NCBI RefSeq assembly: GCF_014698755.1
Contig: NZ_JACJTO010000008.1
Location: forward strand, 1-64,000
Reading direction: 5' to 3'
Length of the DNA: 64,000 bases
From: Aphanizomenon flos-aquae FACHB-1287
Lineage (GTDB): Bacteria; Cyanobacteriota; Cyanobacteriia; Cyanobacteriales; Nostocaceae
Part shown: one piece after another, positions 46,026-58,376 of the stretch
Layout: every line of letters starts with the position of its first letter
Position numbering within the stretch: the stretch's first letter is position 1
The notes under the pieces: model-generated
Seen by the model: the letters and a program-made list of their open reading frames with translations, nothing else
What the model was told of the DNA's origin: nothing
Databases searched by the model: none
Program-made: the position numbers and the translations under genes

Positions 46026-46607
46026 TTGACTACTATCGGAAGTTATCACGTAAAAGTTTTAATTGAATCCAACACTGAGGAAGTTGCTTTTCTTTCTCCA
46101 GCAACTATTGATGATATGCCCAAAAATTGGTCTTGTAACTGGTTAAATATCTGGAATGAAACAGCCTCTTACTGTCAAAATATAGTGAAACTTGTTTATA
46201 ATGATCAAATCTGGGGATTGGTAAAATATAGTCTTTATCCATATACTTATCCTGATCCAAGTCCCCCTATATTTCTGGAAATAAATAATTTAGAAGCACA
46301 CCCTACAAGTCGAGGAGATGTTGCTACAAGACTAATTGAACCTGTAGCTAAATGGTTGATTTGGTATGCAATAAAGGTTGCTTTCGAGTTTTGTCAAGTA
46401 ACACCTGATGAATCATTTGTGTGGCTGGAAGCTTTCGATAAAGTTGTGCCATACTATAGTGATAAGGTACAAATGGAGTATCTTGGTTTTTCACGTAGCA
46501 CTCCCAGTGGAGAAGATTTATATGTATTCAGATTTTCACGAACCGCAGCAGCAGAATTTTGTCGACGACATGAAACAAGATGGGGAAAACCCAAGTTATA
46601 TGAGTAG
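46026..46607 (+). CDS. GNAT-like acetyltransferase-fold protein
   Basis: A 193-residue protein with a TTG start, since the first internal Met is at residue 31. The middle (IFLEINNLEAHPTSRGDVATRLIEPVAKWLIWYAIKVA) looks like strand 4 plus the acetyl-CoA pyrophosphate loop and helix of GNAT enzymes, followed by VWLEAF and MEYLGFSR strands. The R/Q-x-x-G-x-G/A loop is degenerate (SRGDVATRL). Substrate unknown. Its stop overlaps the start of the next small gene. Confidence 0.5.
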   Translation: MTTIGSYHVKVLIESNTEEVAFLSPATIDDMPKNWSCNWLNIWNETASYCQNIVKLVYNDQIWGLVKYSLYPYTYPDPSPPIFLEINNLEAHPTSRGDVATRLIEPVAKWLIWYAIKVAFEFCQVTPDESFVWLEAFDKVVPYYSDKVQMEYLGFSRSTPSGEDLYVFRFSRTAAAEFCRRHETRWGKPKLYE

Positions 46608-46854
46608 TGAGGAAATAATGGTAGGATCAAAAGAGATAATGACTCATGCTCAAAGACAAGCTTTTCTGAAAACATCTTATCTAGGAAAGTTACTTGGTGT
46701 TGCACATTTACTCCCCGAAGTTATAGAGGTAACAGAAGAAAGATCAGAAAATTTACCACACCTAAAACGGGTACGCGGACTATTCAAGTCTGAAGAACAA
46801 AAAGATCAACAACATAATTCTAGTAATACCGAAGTTGCTAAACATGGAAGTTAG
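46600..46854 (+). CDS. Small hypothetical protein upstream of a PIN-domain gene
   Basis: An 84-residue charged helical protein from the ATG at 46600; an ATG at 46570 would add ten residues. It overlaps the end of the GNAT-like gene and ends 17 nt before the PIN gene, the slot of an antitoxin. Sequence LPEVIEVTEERSENLPHLKRVRGLF shows no known antitoxin motif. Confidence 0.5.
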   Translation: MSSEEIMVGSKEIMTHAQRQAFLKTSYLGKLLGVAHLLPEVIEVTEERSENLPHLKRVRGLFKSEEQKDQQHNSSNTEVAKHGS

Positions 46855-46871
46855 GATTTAGAGCAACACTA

Positions 46872-47831
46872 ATGATCAGAAAAGTTTTATTAGATGATGA
46901 TATTCTTCTAGATATTCTGCTCGAAAGAGAACCATTTGTAGAAGATTCATCAAAAATTTGGGAATTAATTGAAGCTAAACAAGTAGAGGGTTATGTAACA
47001 GTTACAACCCTCAATAAAATCTTTGATGTTGGTAGAGATAACGGAGGATTTGAGATTGCTTGGGAGGCTATATCTGAAATTCGCTCTGTAATGGAAGTTT
47101 GCATTATTGATGATAGAATTTTAGAAATAGCTCATTCATATCACCTTAAAGATTTTGAACAATCTATACAATTAGCTTGTGCAAAGTTTTTTAAATTAGA
47201 CTATATTCTTACTAGAAAAGTTGGATATATTAAATCTTCTCTTCCAACTTCTCTTCAAAACTTAGGGGATTCTTATAAAGAATTTTTTTCTGTAGTTAAA
47301 CCTACCTCATTTTTGTTCATTTACTTTCCTAGTCATTTGAGTTATGGTTTTTGCAACTCTCTTGAATTTTACAATATTCGGTTTCAATATTACAGAAAAC
47401 GTATAGAAATTGTTGAAAATATTACTAATAAAACAGATATTCTAGTTAATTATTGATTAAAATATCTCTTAGATTCTATTTCTACTCAATCAATTGAAAT
47501 ACAAAATCAGCAAGAATCTGAAAACAAAATTGCTGTTATCAAGCGAGATATTGCCACTATTGTACGCTATATAATATATGCAATTTTAGCTGAAAAGTTA
47601 ACTTTAGATGATAATTATATAAATAGTTGTTTTACAGAATGTAACTCTCTTAATATATCACGTCAATCTTTAATTATTGCTTTACAACATAAGAAAGAAT
47701 TAACTATTAAACTTACTACTCAACCAGCTAATCAAGATATTGATTTTTCTGACTTGAATTATAATAATATTTTGGTTAATGAGATAAGCAGATATTTTGA
47801 TCAATTTATAATTAAACTCACATCATATTAA
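46872..47831 (+). pseudogene. PIN-domain protein split by an in-frame TGA
   Basis: Residues 1-120 are a PIN fold: KVLLDDDILLDILLEREPF, VEGYVTVTTLNKIFDVG and LKDFEQSIQLACAKFFKLDYILTRK. The usual acidic FEDA motif reads FEQS, so catalysis is doubtful. The frame stops at TGA 47454-47456, but the same frame then stays open for 124 codons to TAA 47829-47831. Three-way periodicity and length suggest one 319-residue ancestral protein. Nonsense mutation is the simplest reading. Confidence 0.6.
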
Positions 47832-47835
47832 TTTT

Positions 47836-47868
47836 ATATCCCCAACCTCTTAAAGAAGTCGGGGATAT
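47836..47868. terminator. Hairpin of a dispersed repeat family
   Basis: Arms ATATCCCC and GGGGATAT extend inward to 11 pairs with one mismatch around the loop ctcttaaagaa. It lies between the convergent PIN pseudogene and putA. The same loop core occurs in the hairpin at 61730-61760. Confidence 0.6.
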
Positions 47869-47889
47869 TTATAAACCCCTACAAATTAA

Positions 47890-50874
47890 TTATTCATTAC
47901 CTTCAATTGGTGCAAAACCTTGACGTTGGATGTTTTCTGTGATATGGCGTGGTTCTAGGAATTGCAAAAGATAATCTGGTCCTCCTGCTTTTGAACCGAC
48001 TCCAGAAAGTTTAAATCCACCGAAAGGTTGACGAGATACCATTGCACCAGTTATATTCCGGTTAATGTATAAATTCCCTACTTCAAATTCCGCTCGCGCT
48101 TGTTCAATGTGGGAAGGTGTGCGAGAATAAAGACCACCAGTTAAAGCGTAATTTGTGCCATTGGCAACTTCTATTGCTTCTTGAAAATCTTTAACTCTAA
48201 TTACCGCTAAAACAGGTCCAAATATTTCCTGTTGTGCTATGACTCCATTTGCGGGTACTTCTGAAAAAATCACAGGTCCAATAAAATATCCTTGGGTGGG
48301 TGCGGGTAACTCTAAAGCTAATTTAGCTTCTTTTTTGCCCTCTTCAATATATTCTAAAATGCGAGCTTGAGCATTAGCGTCAATTACCGGACCAACTTGG
48401 GTACTGGGTAATTCCGTTTCCCCAATATTTAAAGATTTTGTTGCTTCTACCAACCTTTCTACAAAAGCATCATAAATAGGTTCAAGCACAATTACCCGTG
48501 AACAAGCAGAACATTTTTGTCCACTATAACCGAAAGCAGATTGGACAACGCCGACAACAGCTTGGTCTAAATCAGCACTTTCATCAACAATGATGGCATT
48601 TTTGCCTCCCATTTCTGCAATTACCTTTTTAAGGTGCTTTTGACCAGGTTTCAACATTGCTGCTTCTGCGTAAATTCTACAACCTACTTCCTGAGAACCA
48701 GTAAAAGCAATAACATGAGTATCAGGATGATTTACCAAATAAGCACCGACTTGAGAACCCTTACCAGGGACGTATTGAAAAACACCCTTTGGTATTCCAG
48801 CTTCTATTAATATTTCTGTAAATTTTGCAGTAATTACAGAAGAAGTTTCCGCAGGTTTGAGTAGAGTACAATTTCCTGAAACTAAAGCTGCAACAGTCAT
48901 ACCGCAAGCAATAGCCAAAGGAAAATTCCAGGGAGAAATGACAATAGCGATACCTTTCGGCTGATAAATATAACGATTGGTTTCACCAACAACATCATAA
49001 ATTATACCTTTATCCAGCCTTTCCATTTCCTCAGCGTAATAAAAACAAAAATCAATTGCTTCCGAAACTTCCGCGTCAGCTTCCTTAACGGGTTTTCCTA
49101 CTTCCAAAACTATCCAAGCGGAAAGTTCGGCGCGTCTTTGTTCCATTAACGTCCCAGCTTGACGCAAAATATCAGCACGTTGTTTGACTGGAGTTTTCTT
49201 CCAAGCTGGAAAAGCAGCTTTAGCAAATTTCATTGCTTCCTCAGCTTGTTCAATGCTAAGTAAACCCACCTTACCAACAACTTGATTAAAATTAGAAGGG
49301 TTAAGAGAGTCTACAAAAGTTGAAGTATTCACATATTCCCCATTCAGCAAAGGTAAATAAGTCTTACCCAACTGCTGACGGACATTTTCAAAAGCCAAAC
49401 TCGACCTATTCCTTCTCTCCTCCTCCGCAAAATCCGTATCCGCAACACCAACAAAACCTTCCTTCTCTTCTTTGCTCCTTTGCGCCTTTGCGCGAAACAT
49501 ATCTATAATTGGAGGTGCTAGTAATTCTTCAACCGGACGATTTTCCAGATTTTGCCGTAAAAAGGAACTATTTGCGGTATTTTCCAACAAACGACGAATT
49601 AAATAAGCCATTCCCGGTAATAAGTCACCGTAGGGACAATAGACGCGGACGCGATAACCCTTATCTACCAAGGCTTTGGCTATTTTATCACCCATGCCGT
49701 ACAGAACTTGCATTTCAAAACGACGACGGGGAACTTGAAGATTTTCCGCAATAGCTATGGCGCGAGATTGCGATCGCACATTATGACTACCTATGGCAGA
49801 ATAGACATACTGATGATTTTCTAGCAATAACTGGGTAATAACTTCAAAATTGGCATCTGTGGCGACTTTATCATTATAAACTGGTTGCGGCCAATGTTTT
49901 TGAGCGGCTTTGATGGTTTCCTGGTCCCAATACGCACCTTTAACCAAGCGAATAGTAAGAGGATAACCCCGTTGTTTTAACCAAGCAATGATATCTCTAG
50001 CGTCCTGTTCACTGTCACGCAGATATGCTTGAATGGTCATACCAATATCGGTACGTTGACGAAATTCCGCTTCTAGTAAAAGTTTTTTGAGAATGGTGAA
50101 AGTAATATCTTTATAGGCGTATTGTTCCATATCAAAATGGACTGCTGTACCTAATTCCTTGGCACGACGGAGTAAAGTCCGAATATGTTCGCTTACTTTC
50201 GCTTCACTACCTTCAGCATCTAAAGGGTCAAATTGGGAATAAAACGCCGTTAATTTGACGGAAACCTGGACTTTAGGGATATTTTCGCCGTCTGCTTCGT
50301 CAATAGCTGGAATTTTCGCCCAATTTTGTGACGCTTCGACCAATTGCTGCATCAATTCCAAGTATCTTTCTAAATAAGATTGTGCCTCTATTTCCGTAAT
50401 TACCGCTTCACCAAGTAAGTCAATAGTGAAAGCCATTTTCTCTTTTCGCAGTCTCTCAACGGTTTTGATGACTTGCTTGATATTTTCCCCAGAAATATAT
50501 TTATGTGCTAAAGTTTGCACAGCAGTTCCCACTGTTGTCGCTGCTACCTGTGCGGGCATAGAATCAGGGTTAGCAAAGTTTAAAATCGCTTTTAAAGCCG
50601 TCGGTAATTCTACTGATTCATCTCCCAAATATTCTTGTAAATGGGAGGCAATTTCTGATTTACTATGTAAAGCGGGTAAAGTATCTATGAACCGAAATAG
50701 TTGTACTCTTAAGCCGGGGTTACTCATAGCCCAGTCGAGTAATTTATCATCCCAGCGCATTTGGTCGCGTAAAGCACCTAAAAATGAGCGATTTTCTTGG
50801 GTAGCAGCGAGAACCTGTTTAGCAATTTCCTGGGTTTTCGCTTCATAAGTGCTGTTTTCTACTTGTAATATCAT
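47890..50874 (-). CDS. putA: Bifunctional proline dehydrogenase/P5C dehydrogenase
   Basis: Oxidises proline to glutamate. The 994-residue protein has a proline dehydrogenase barrel (about residues 80-440; LVKGAYWDQETIKAAQKHWPQPVY, YGMGDKIAKALVDKGYRVRVYCPYGDLLPGMAYLIRRLLEN). A P5C dehydrogenase domain follows (about 510-980) with SPWNFPLAIACG, the EMGGKN catalytic Glu motif, GQKCSACSR with the nucleophilic Cys, and EIFGPVLAV. No N-terminal DNA-binding domain is present. A linker near residues 459-472 (RAKAQRSKEEKEG) looks like a translated dispersed repeat. Confidence 0.95.
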   Translation of the reverse strand: MILQVENSTYEAKTQEIAKQVLAATQENRSFLGALRDQMRWDDKLLDWAMSNPGLRVQLFRFIDTLPALHSKSEIASHLQEYLGDESVELPTALKAILNFANPDSMPAQVAATTVGTAVQTLAHKYISGENIKQVIKTVERLRKEKMAFTIDLLGEAVITEIEAQSYLERYLELMQQLVEASQNWAKIPAIDEADGENIPKVQVSVKLTAFYSQFDPLDAEGSEAKVSEHIRTLLRRAKELGTAVHFDMEQYAYKDITFTILKKLLLEAEFRQRTDIGMTIQAYLRDSEQDARDIIAWLKQRGYPLTIRLVKGAYWDQETIKAAQKHWPQPVYNDKVATDANFEVITQLLLENHQYVYSAIGSHNVRSQSRAIAIAENLQVPRRRFEMQVLYGMGDKIAKALVDKGYRVRVYCPYGDLLPGMAYLIRRLLENTANSSFLRQNLENRPVEELLAPPIIDMFRAKAQRSKEEKEGFVGVADTDFAEEERRNRSSLAFENVRQQLGKTYLPLLNGEYVNTSTFVDSLNPSNFNQVVGKVGLLSIEQAEEAMKFAKAAFPAWKKTPVKQRADILRQAGTLMEQRRAELSAWIVLEVGKPVKEADAEVSEAIDFCFYYAEEMERLDKGIIYDVVGETNRYIYQPKGIAIVISPWNFPLAIACGMTVAALVSGNCTLLKPAETSSVITAKFTEILIEAGIPKGVFQYVPGKGSQVGAYLVNHPDTHVIAFTGSQEVGCRIYAEAAMLKPGQKHLKKVIAEMGGKNAIIVDESADLDQAVVGVVQSAFGYSGQKCSACSRVIVLEPIYDAFVERLVEATKSLNIGETELPSTQVGPVIDANAQARILEYIEEGKKEAKLALELPAPTQGYFIGPVIFSEVPANGVIAQQEIFGPVLAVIRVKDFQEAIEVANGTNYALTGGLYSRTPSHIEQARAEFEVGNLYINRNITGAMVSRQPFGGFKLSGVGSKAGGPDYLLQFLEPRHITENIQRQGFAPIEGNE

Positions 50875-51182
50875 AAAATTTGTTAGTTGTTAGTAGTTAT
50901 TTGTCAGTTCCCAAGCTGGATTTTTTTGAGTAATGTTGAATGATTGTGTAAAAATGAACTAGGGTGTTGTTTTTAACGTAGCAAGCACCATTTTATGAAC
51001 CTTCCTAGTGATTTTGAATGTGATTTCATTGAATACTTGGAAAATTGGACTTTAGTACCTTTGGAAATAGGTATAGTCTGCTTAGGAGGTTGTACAAAAA
51101 GACCGACAAATACACAATTACAAGTATGATGCACAAAAGCAAATAGTCGCAATGGGGAAATTCTAGCAGATAATTTATATTT
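50875..51182. other. Spacer between chrA and putA
   Basis: About 308 nt. A 44-codon plus-strand frame at 50995-51129 (MNLPSDFECDF start) has no recognised homologue in my memory and no clear ribosome-binding site, so I do not call it. Nothing else is visible. Confidence 0.35.
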
Positions 51183-52370
51183 TTAACCAAGATAACCCAA
51201 GATTAAGGCCACCCAACCAATAATACTACCACCTAAAATTAGGTACATGGCATTAATGCGGTAGAAAAGCACTAAAATTGCGGAAATCACAGAAATTCCT
51301 AAACCTAAAAAATCTAGATCATGGGTTTTTGGTAATATTAAAGTAGCCATTCCTAATTGCATTGTAGTTAACACCATTAATGCTAAAGCACTAACATTTA
51401 CAGCATCTAAAAAAGGTCTTGTCCAAGATGATTTGCGAATAGGATTCATGAGAGGATTTAAAGCAGCTACAAATAAAAATGAAGGGAGAAAAATTCCTAT
51501 AGTTGCTACAGTTGCTCCGGGAAATCCAGCAATTATATAACCAATAAATGTCGCGGTAGAAAGCACTGGACCCGGTGTAAATTGTCCGATAGCAATACTA
51601 TCTAATAATTGTTGTTGTGTTAACCAACCATATTCTTCTACGAGTCCTTTTTGTAAAAAGGCTATTAGTAAATAACCACCTCCAAAGAGAATACTACCAA
51701 CTTTTAAAAAGAATAAACCCAATTTCCACACAGGTACAGATATATGACTATTTATGGCTGTACTCATTGTGGTTGTTTGTAAAAATGTTTCTGTGGTTAA
51801 ACCCAGAATAATTAAGTTAGTTTGATTACTACTGCTCAACCAAATCATTCCTAATATTCCTCCTAGTAATAAAGCTACAACTTCGTTGACTTTAGCAAAC
51901 CAAGTTATTAACCCAACTACTATAGAAATTATCAATAATTTTCTAGTTTTTACCGCTTTTTTTCCCAAACCCCAAATCGCATTAATAATAATTGCTAAAA
52001 CAACAGGTTTAATCCCATAAAGTAAAGGTAAAACTTGAGGTAAAGTCCCATAATTGACATATAGCCAAGCAAATAAACCCGTAATTAAAACCGCAGGTAA
52101 AATAAAACAAACTCCAGCAATAATTAATCCTAACCACCCTGCATAAATGTATCCTATATGAATGGCCATTTCTGTGGAATTTGGACCAGGAATTAAGTTA
52201 GTTACACCCAATAAATCTAAAAAATGTTCTTGTGTCAACCATTGACGACGTTTAACTACTTCATCTTCTATCATAGCAATATGTGCAACTGGTCCACCAA
52301 AACCAATAATACCTAATTTGAGAAATAGTTTTGCAATTTCGGTTAAGCGATTTAATGATGATTTATTCAT
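51183..52370 (-). CDS. chrA: Chromate transporter, CHR family (long form)
   Basis: A 395-residue membrane protein with two homologous CHR halves. Each half has the G-F-G-G-P-x-A/GGG motif (LGIIGFGGPVAHIAMIEDEVV near the N-terminus; VGSILFGGGYLLIAFLQKGLVEEYGWL at about residue 225) and the PGP motif (NLIPGPNSTEMAIHIGY, FTPGPVLSTATFIGY). About ten membrane segments. Members export chromate, though ordinary roles in cyanobacteria are unclear. Confidence 0.92.
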   Translation of the reverse strand: MNKSSLNRLTEIAKLFLKLGIIGFGGPVAHIAMIEDEVVKRRQWLTQEHFLDLLGVTNLIPGPNSTEMAIHIGYIYAGWLGLIIAGVCFILPAVLITGLFAWLYVNYGTLPQVLPLLYGIKPVVLAIIINAIWGLGKKAVKTRKLLIISIVVGLITWFAKVNEVVALLLGGILGMIWLSSSNQTNLIILGLTTETFLQTTTMSTAINSHISVPVWKLGLFFLKVGSILFGGGYLLIAFLQKGLVEEYGWLTQQQLLDSIAIGQFTPGPVLSTATFIGYIIAGFPGATVATIGIFLPSFLFVAALNPLMNPIRKSSWTRPFLDAVNVSALALMVLTTMQLGMATLILPKTHDLDFLGLGISVISAILVLFYRINAMYLILGGSIIGWVALILGYLG

Positions 52371-52474
52371 GGTTTCTGACTAAGAATTAAGAATAATTAA
52401 ACACAGATGAACGCAGATTAACGCAGATAAAGATGGATGAATTTTAGGATTTTGATAAGGGATAGATTCATTAT

Positions 52475-55572
<3,098 letters not shown>

Positions 55573-55672
55573 TTATAAACTCACATAAATTATTAAATTA
55601 TGTTACATTTCCTATTGTGAAGATAAACTCACAAAGATGCTCAGGTCCTAAACACTTTTTTACTAAGAAACC

Positions 55673-56218
55673 ATGAATTACCTAATTAATAAAACAGTTG
55701 GTATTGCCATAGCCGCAACTACCCTTCTGGTCAGCGTTCCTACTTTTGCCCAAACCGCAAACGCGCCTAAACCTCATACAATCCCTACTGCAAAGACAGC
55801 CAGTACAATTGTCGAAATTGCCAGCGCCAACAGTTCTTTGAAAACCCTAGTCACAGCTATCAAAGCCGCCGGCTTAGTCGAAACCCTTTCTGGTCCAGGA
55901 CCATTCACTGTATTTGCACCTACAAACACAGCATTTAAAGCCTTACCAAAGGGAACTTTAGAAAAACTCCTCAAACCAGAAAATAAAGCCACCTTAGTCA
56001 AAATTTTGACTTATCATGTAGTTCCTGGGTCAGTTACTTCTAAGACCATCAAAGCTGGTGGTGTCAAAACAGTTGAAGGTGCTTCAGTGAATATTCAAGT
56101 TAAGAAAGGTCGAGTCACTATAGATAAAGCTAAAGTTACCAAAACAGATATTAAAGCCAGTAACGGCGTGATTCATTTAATTGATAAAGTGCTACTTCCT
56201 CCTGATGTCAAATTGTAG
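55673..56218 (+). CDS. Fasciclin-domain secreted protein
   Basis: A 181-residue protein with a signal peptide (first 26 residues, cleaved after an SVPTFAQ-like site) and one fasciclin/FAS1 domain: [56 protein letters not shown] and [13 protein letters not shown]. Expected in the periplasm or outside the cell; FAS1 domains mediate adhesion. A perfect-looking terminator follows. Confidence 0.93.
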   Translation: MNYLINKTVGIAIAATTLLVSVPTFAQTANAPKPHTIPTAKTASTIVEIASANSSLKTLVTAIKAAGLVETLSGPGPFTVFAPTNTAFKALPKGTLEKLLKPENKATLVKILTYHVVPGSVTSKTIKAGGVKTVEGASVNIQVKKGRVTIDKAKVTKTDIKASNGVIHLIDKVLLPPDVKL

Positions 56219-56231
56219 AATTTTTAGCAAC

Positions 56232-56268
56232 TCAGATTCCTAAATTTTTTCAGAATTTGGGAATCTGA
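56232..56268. terminator. Bidirectional terminator hairpin
   Basis: Fifteen-base arms TCAGATTCCTAAATT and AATTTGGGAATCTGA (one mismatch) around a 7-nt loop, between the fasciclin gene and a convergent hypothetical gene. Confidence 0.75.
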
Positions 56269-56313
56269 TAGTTTTGAGTTTTGGGTTTTAATTCACCCCA
56301 GAACTCATTATTT

Positions 56314-56742
56314 TTACCGAGGTGGTAAATTTTTAAAGCGGTATTCAGTCCCAACTTTTAGCTGATTAGCATTATAGCGAGGAGTCATTAACAGAGAAGA
56401 ATTATAGGGATTGGGTAAGTCAGGTGTGCGAATATACGGATCATTTGTTGCTTGTTGAGAAAGCGCGTCATGATAAAGCTTATTTACTGATTCTCCATCT
56501 TTAGCGATTTCATTGTCAGGAAAAGCAGCACCAAATTTACGCCCAATGCCAATTAACGAGCCTACTTGACGCTCTAAACTGGTATTTCCGTAAAAAGTAG
56601 AATCATAGCTAAAATAAGCTCTTTCAAAAGCATCATCTGTTGTTTGATAGTCAGGTGTTTCAGCTTTAGCGACTGAAGAAAGGACAAAACTAGTAGTAAC
56701 AAGTACCAGTAAACAACTCAATGCTGGAAATTTTATACCCAT
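56314..56742 (-). CDS. Secreted hypothetical protein
   Basis: A 142-residue protein. The first 26 residues are a signal peptide (KFPALSCLLVLVTTSFVLSSVAKA). The mature part begins ETPDYQTTDDAFERAYFSYDSTFYGN, contains a GSLIGIGRKFGAAFPDNEIAKDGESVNKLYHDALSQQ stretch and ends in a basic tail. The ATG at 56742 is favoured over one ten codons upstream because the signal peptide then begins normally. Family not recognised; probably periplasmic. Confidence 0.75.
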   Translation of the reverse strand: MGIKFPALSCLLVLVTTSFVLSSVAKAETPDYQTTDDAFERAYFSYDSTFYGNTSLERQVGSLIGIGRKFGAAFPDNEIAKDGESVNKLYHDALSQQATNDPYIRTPDLPNPYNSSLLMTPRYNANQLKVGTEYRFKNLPPR

Positions 56743-56845
56743 TATGGTTAACTCCTCAATTTTTGGGTGCATCTTAATTTATGCTTAAGTGGTTGAACTT
56801 TGTTGAGTTTCAACTTTGGTGTAACACAACTTTTAATTGTTTGTA

Positions 56846-57466
56846 ATGTCTGATTCCACTCAAACCCCTAGCAACCAAGACATTTGGGCTGCTACCACTG
56901 ATTTAACTACTCTGCGTCAAAAGTTACTTGATTTATTTTGCCAGCTTGCGTATCAAGAAGGCGATTTTGTTCTTTCCTCTGGACAACGTAGTTCTTATTA
57001 TATTAATGGTAAACAAGTTACACTTCATCCCCAAGGTGCTTTAGCTATAGGTAGGCTGGTGCTGCCAATGCTACCCGATGATACTCAGGCGGTAGCGGGT
57101 TTAACCTTGGGTGCTGATCCGATTGTATCAGCCTTAAGTGTAGTTTCTGTGTATGAAAATAGACCGATACCAGCTTTGATTATTCGTAAAGAAACAAAGG
57201 GACATGGGACAATGGCTTATATTGAAGGTCCTAGTTTATCCCCAGGTGCAAAAGTTGTGGTTTTAGAAGATGTCGTGACAACTGGACAATCCGCACTCAA
57301 GGCTGTGGAACGCTTACAAGCGGCAGGTTATACGGTAGACCGGGTAATTTCCCTAATAGATAGATTACAAGGGGGTAGGGCGTTATATGAGTCCGCTGGG
57401 TTGCAATTTGAGGCTTTATTTACGATTCAGAATCTTCAGGAACGGTATCGAGAAATTAACTTATAA
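56846..57466 (+). CDS. pyrE: Orotate phosphoribosyltransferase
   Basis: Converts orotate and PRPP to OMP in pyrimidine synthesis. The 206-residue product has the type I PRTase fold: FVLSSGQRSSYYINGKQVTLHP, GLTLGADPIVSALS, LIIRKETKGHGT and the PRPP-binding motif VVVLEDVVTTGQSALKAVE. The ATG at 56846 is chosen; a TTG three codons upstream is less likely. Confidence 0.95.
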   Translation: MSDSTQTPSNQDIWAATTDLTTLRQKLLDLFCQLAYQEGDFVLSSGQRSSYYINGKQVTLHPQGALAIGRLVLPMLPDDTQAVAGLTLGADPIVSALSVVSVYENRPIPALIIRKETKGHGTMAYIEGPSLSPGAKVVVLEDVVTTGQSALKAVERLQAAGYTVDRVISLIDRLQGGRALYESAGLQFEALFTIQNLQERYREINL

Positions 57467-57519
57467 CAGAAGTCGGAAATAGGACGCAACTGGAATCATC
57501 TAAAACTGGAGAAAGTTAA

Positions 57520-57762
57520 TTAAACAGAAATACGGAAAGATTGACCAATAACTTGAAAATCTTCTGTTTGTTGATTTTTCAGTTTATCACGGATTTGAGT
57601 AAATTGGTGAAGAATGTCTGATTTATATAGCTTTCCGCCGCATTTTGCACAAACTTCTGCTTCTACCTGGATAATAGCCGTATGATTCCCTCCTTTTAAC
57701 ATTTTTTCAATTTGCTTAGTTTGTAACTTACCTTGACAAGTCGGACACGTTTGGTTTTTCAT
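57520..57762 (-). CDS. YgiT-type zinc finger protein
   Basis: An 80-residue protein with two Cys pairs (CPTCQG and CAKCGG) bracketing a beta hairpin, as in the N-terminal zinc domain of MqsA antitoxins. It has no HTH domain. In many genomes a DUF4258/RelE-like toxin gene precedes it; none is recognisable upstream here, only decayed sequence, so it may be an orphaned antitoxin. Confidence 0.85.
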   Translation of the reverse strand: MKNQTCPTCQGKLQTKQIEKMLKGGNHTAIIQVEAEVCAKCGGKLYKSDILHQFTQIRDKLKNQQTEDFQVIGQSFRISV

Positions 57763-58376
57763 ACTAATACATCTTAATGTGATAATTAATCCAGTGTTGA
57801 GGCTGGTAACTATAAACAGGGGCTAAAATTGGATTGCTGCTGTTTTGATCATAGCCTCAAATTTTATGAATGGGTTGAGGGGCATATTTTCTCAGTGTGT
57901 TAAATTGTGGTGGATAGGGTGTATTATTGGGGTATTATTCGATAATTTTGTTTTATATGTCAAATTGAAGAAAAATATCAAATAACTCAAATTCAGGTTT
58001 TACATCAAAAATATTAGGTGGTATTGATTCCATAGCTAAAATATCCTTAATTTTCTCAATGTTCTTGATATATTACTTAAATTATGAAAACAAAAACAAA
58101 CCGCAAATATACGTAATTAGATTCCCAATTGAAGAAGTCGGGGGTCTATTCTATCTACAGCACTTTCCGGTGTTATGAGGTACATATTTAGCGAGCAATA
58201 TGCCTCCACCACAATAGTTTGATAATTCAACTTTGTACCCCATAAGAGCGGAAACCACTGTCGTGCAGCTATAAATAGCGTCTGAATGTAAGTCCTGAGC
58301 AGCAATTTCTAGCTATTGATCAGGAGCAAGATTTTCACTCCCTATCTCAAAATATGCTGGAACTACTGAACTTTGT
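57763..58376. other. Decayed region upstream of the zinc finger gene
   Basis: About 610 nt without an intact gene. On the minus strand a frame ending near 57959 (MESIPPNIFDVKPEFELFDI) and a 62-codon frame at 58117-58305 look like fragments but match no family I know. A degenerate hairpin relative of the 47836 repeat lies near 58120. Probably gene debris, possibly a lost toxin. Confidence 0.35.

Noticed and set aside
46408-46569. Upstream extension of the small gene at 46600
   Set aside because: It lies in the wrong frame inside the GNAT-like gene; the later ATG codons fit an overlapping start better.
50995-51129. 44-codon plus-strand frame between chrA and putA
   Set aside because: No ribosome-binding site or recognisable family; too short to support.
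58117-58305. 62-codon minus-strand frame upstream of the lipoxygenase stop
   Set aside because: No homologue recalled, no ribosome-binding site, located in decayed sequence.
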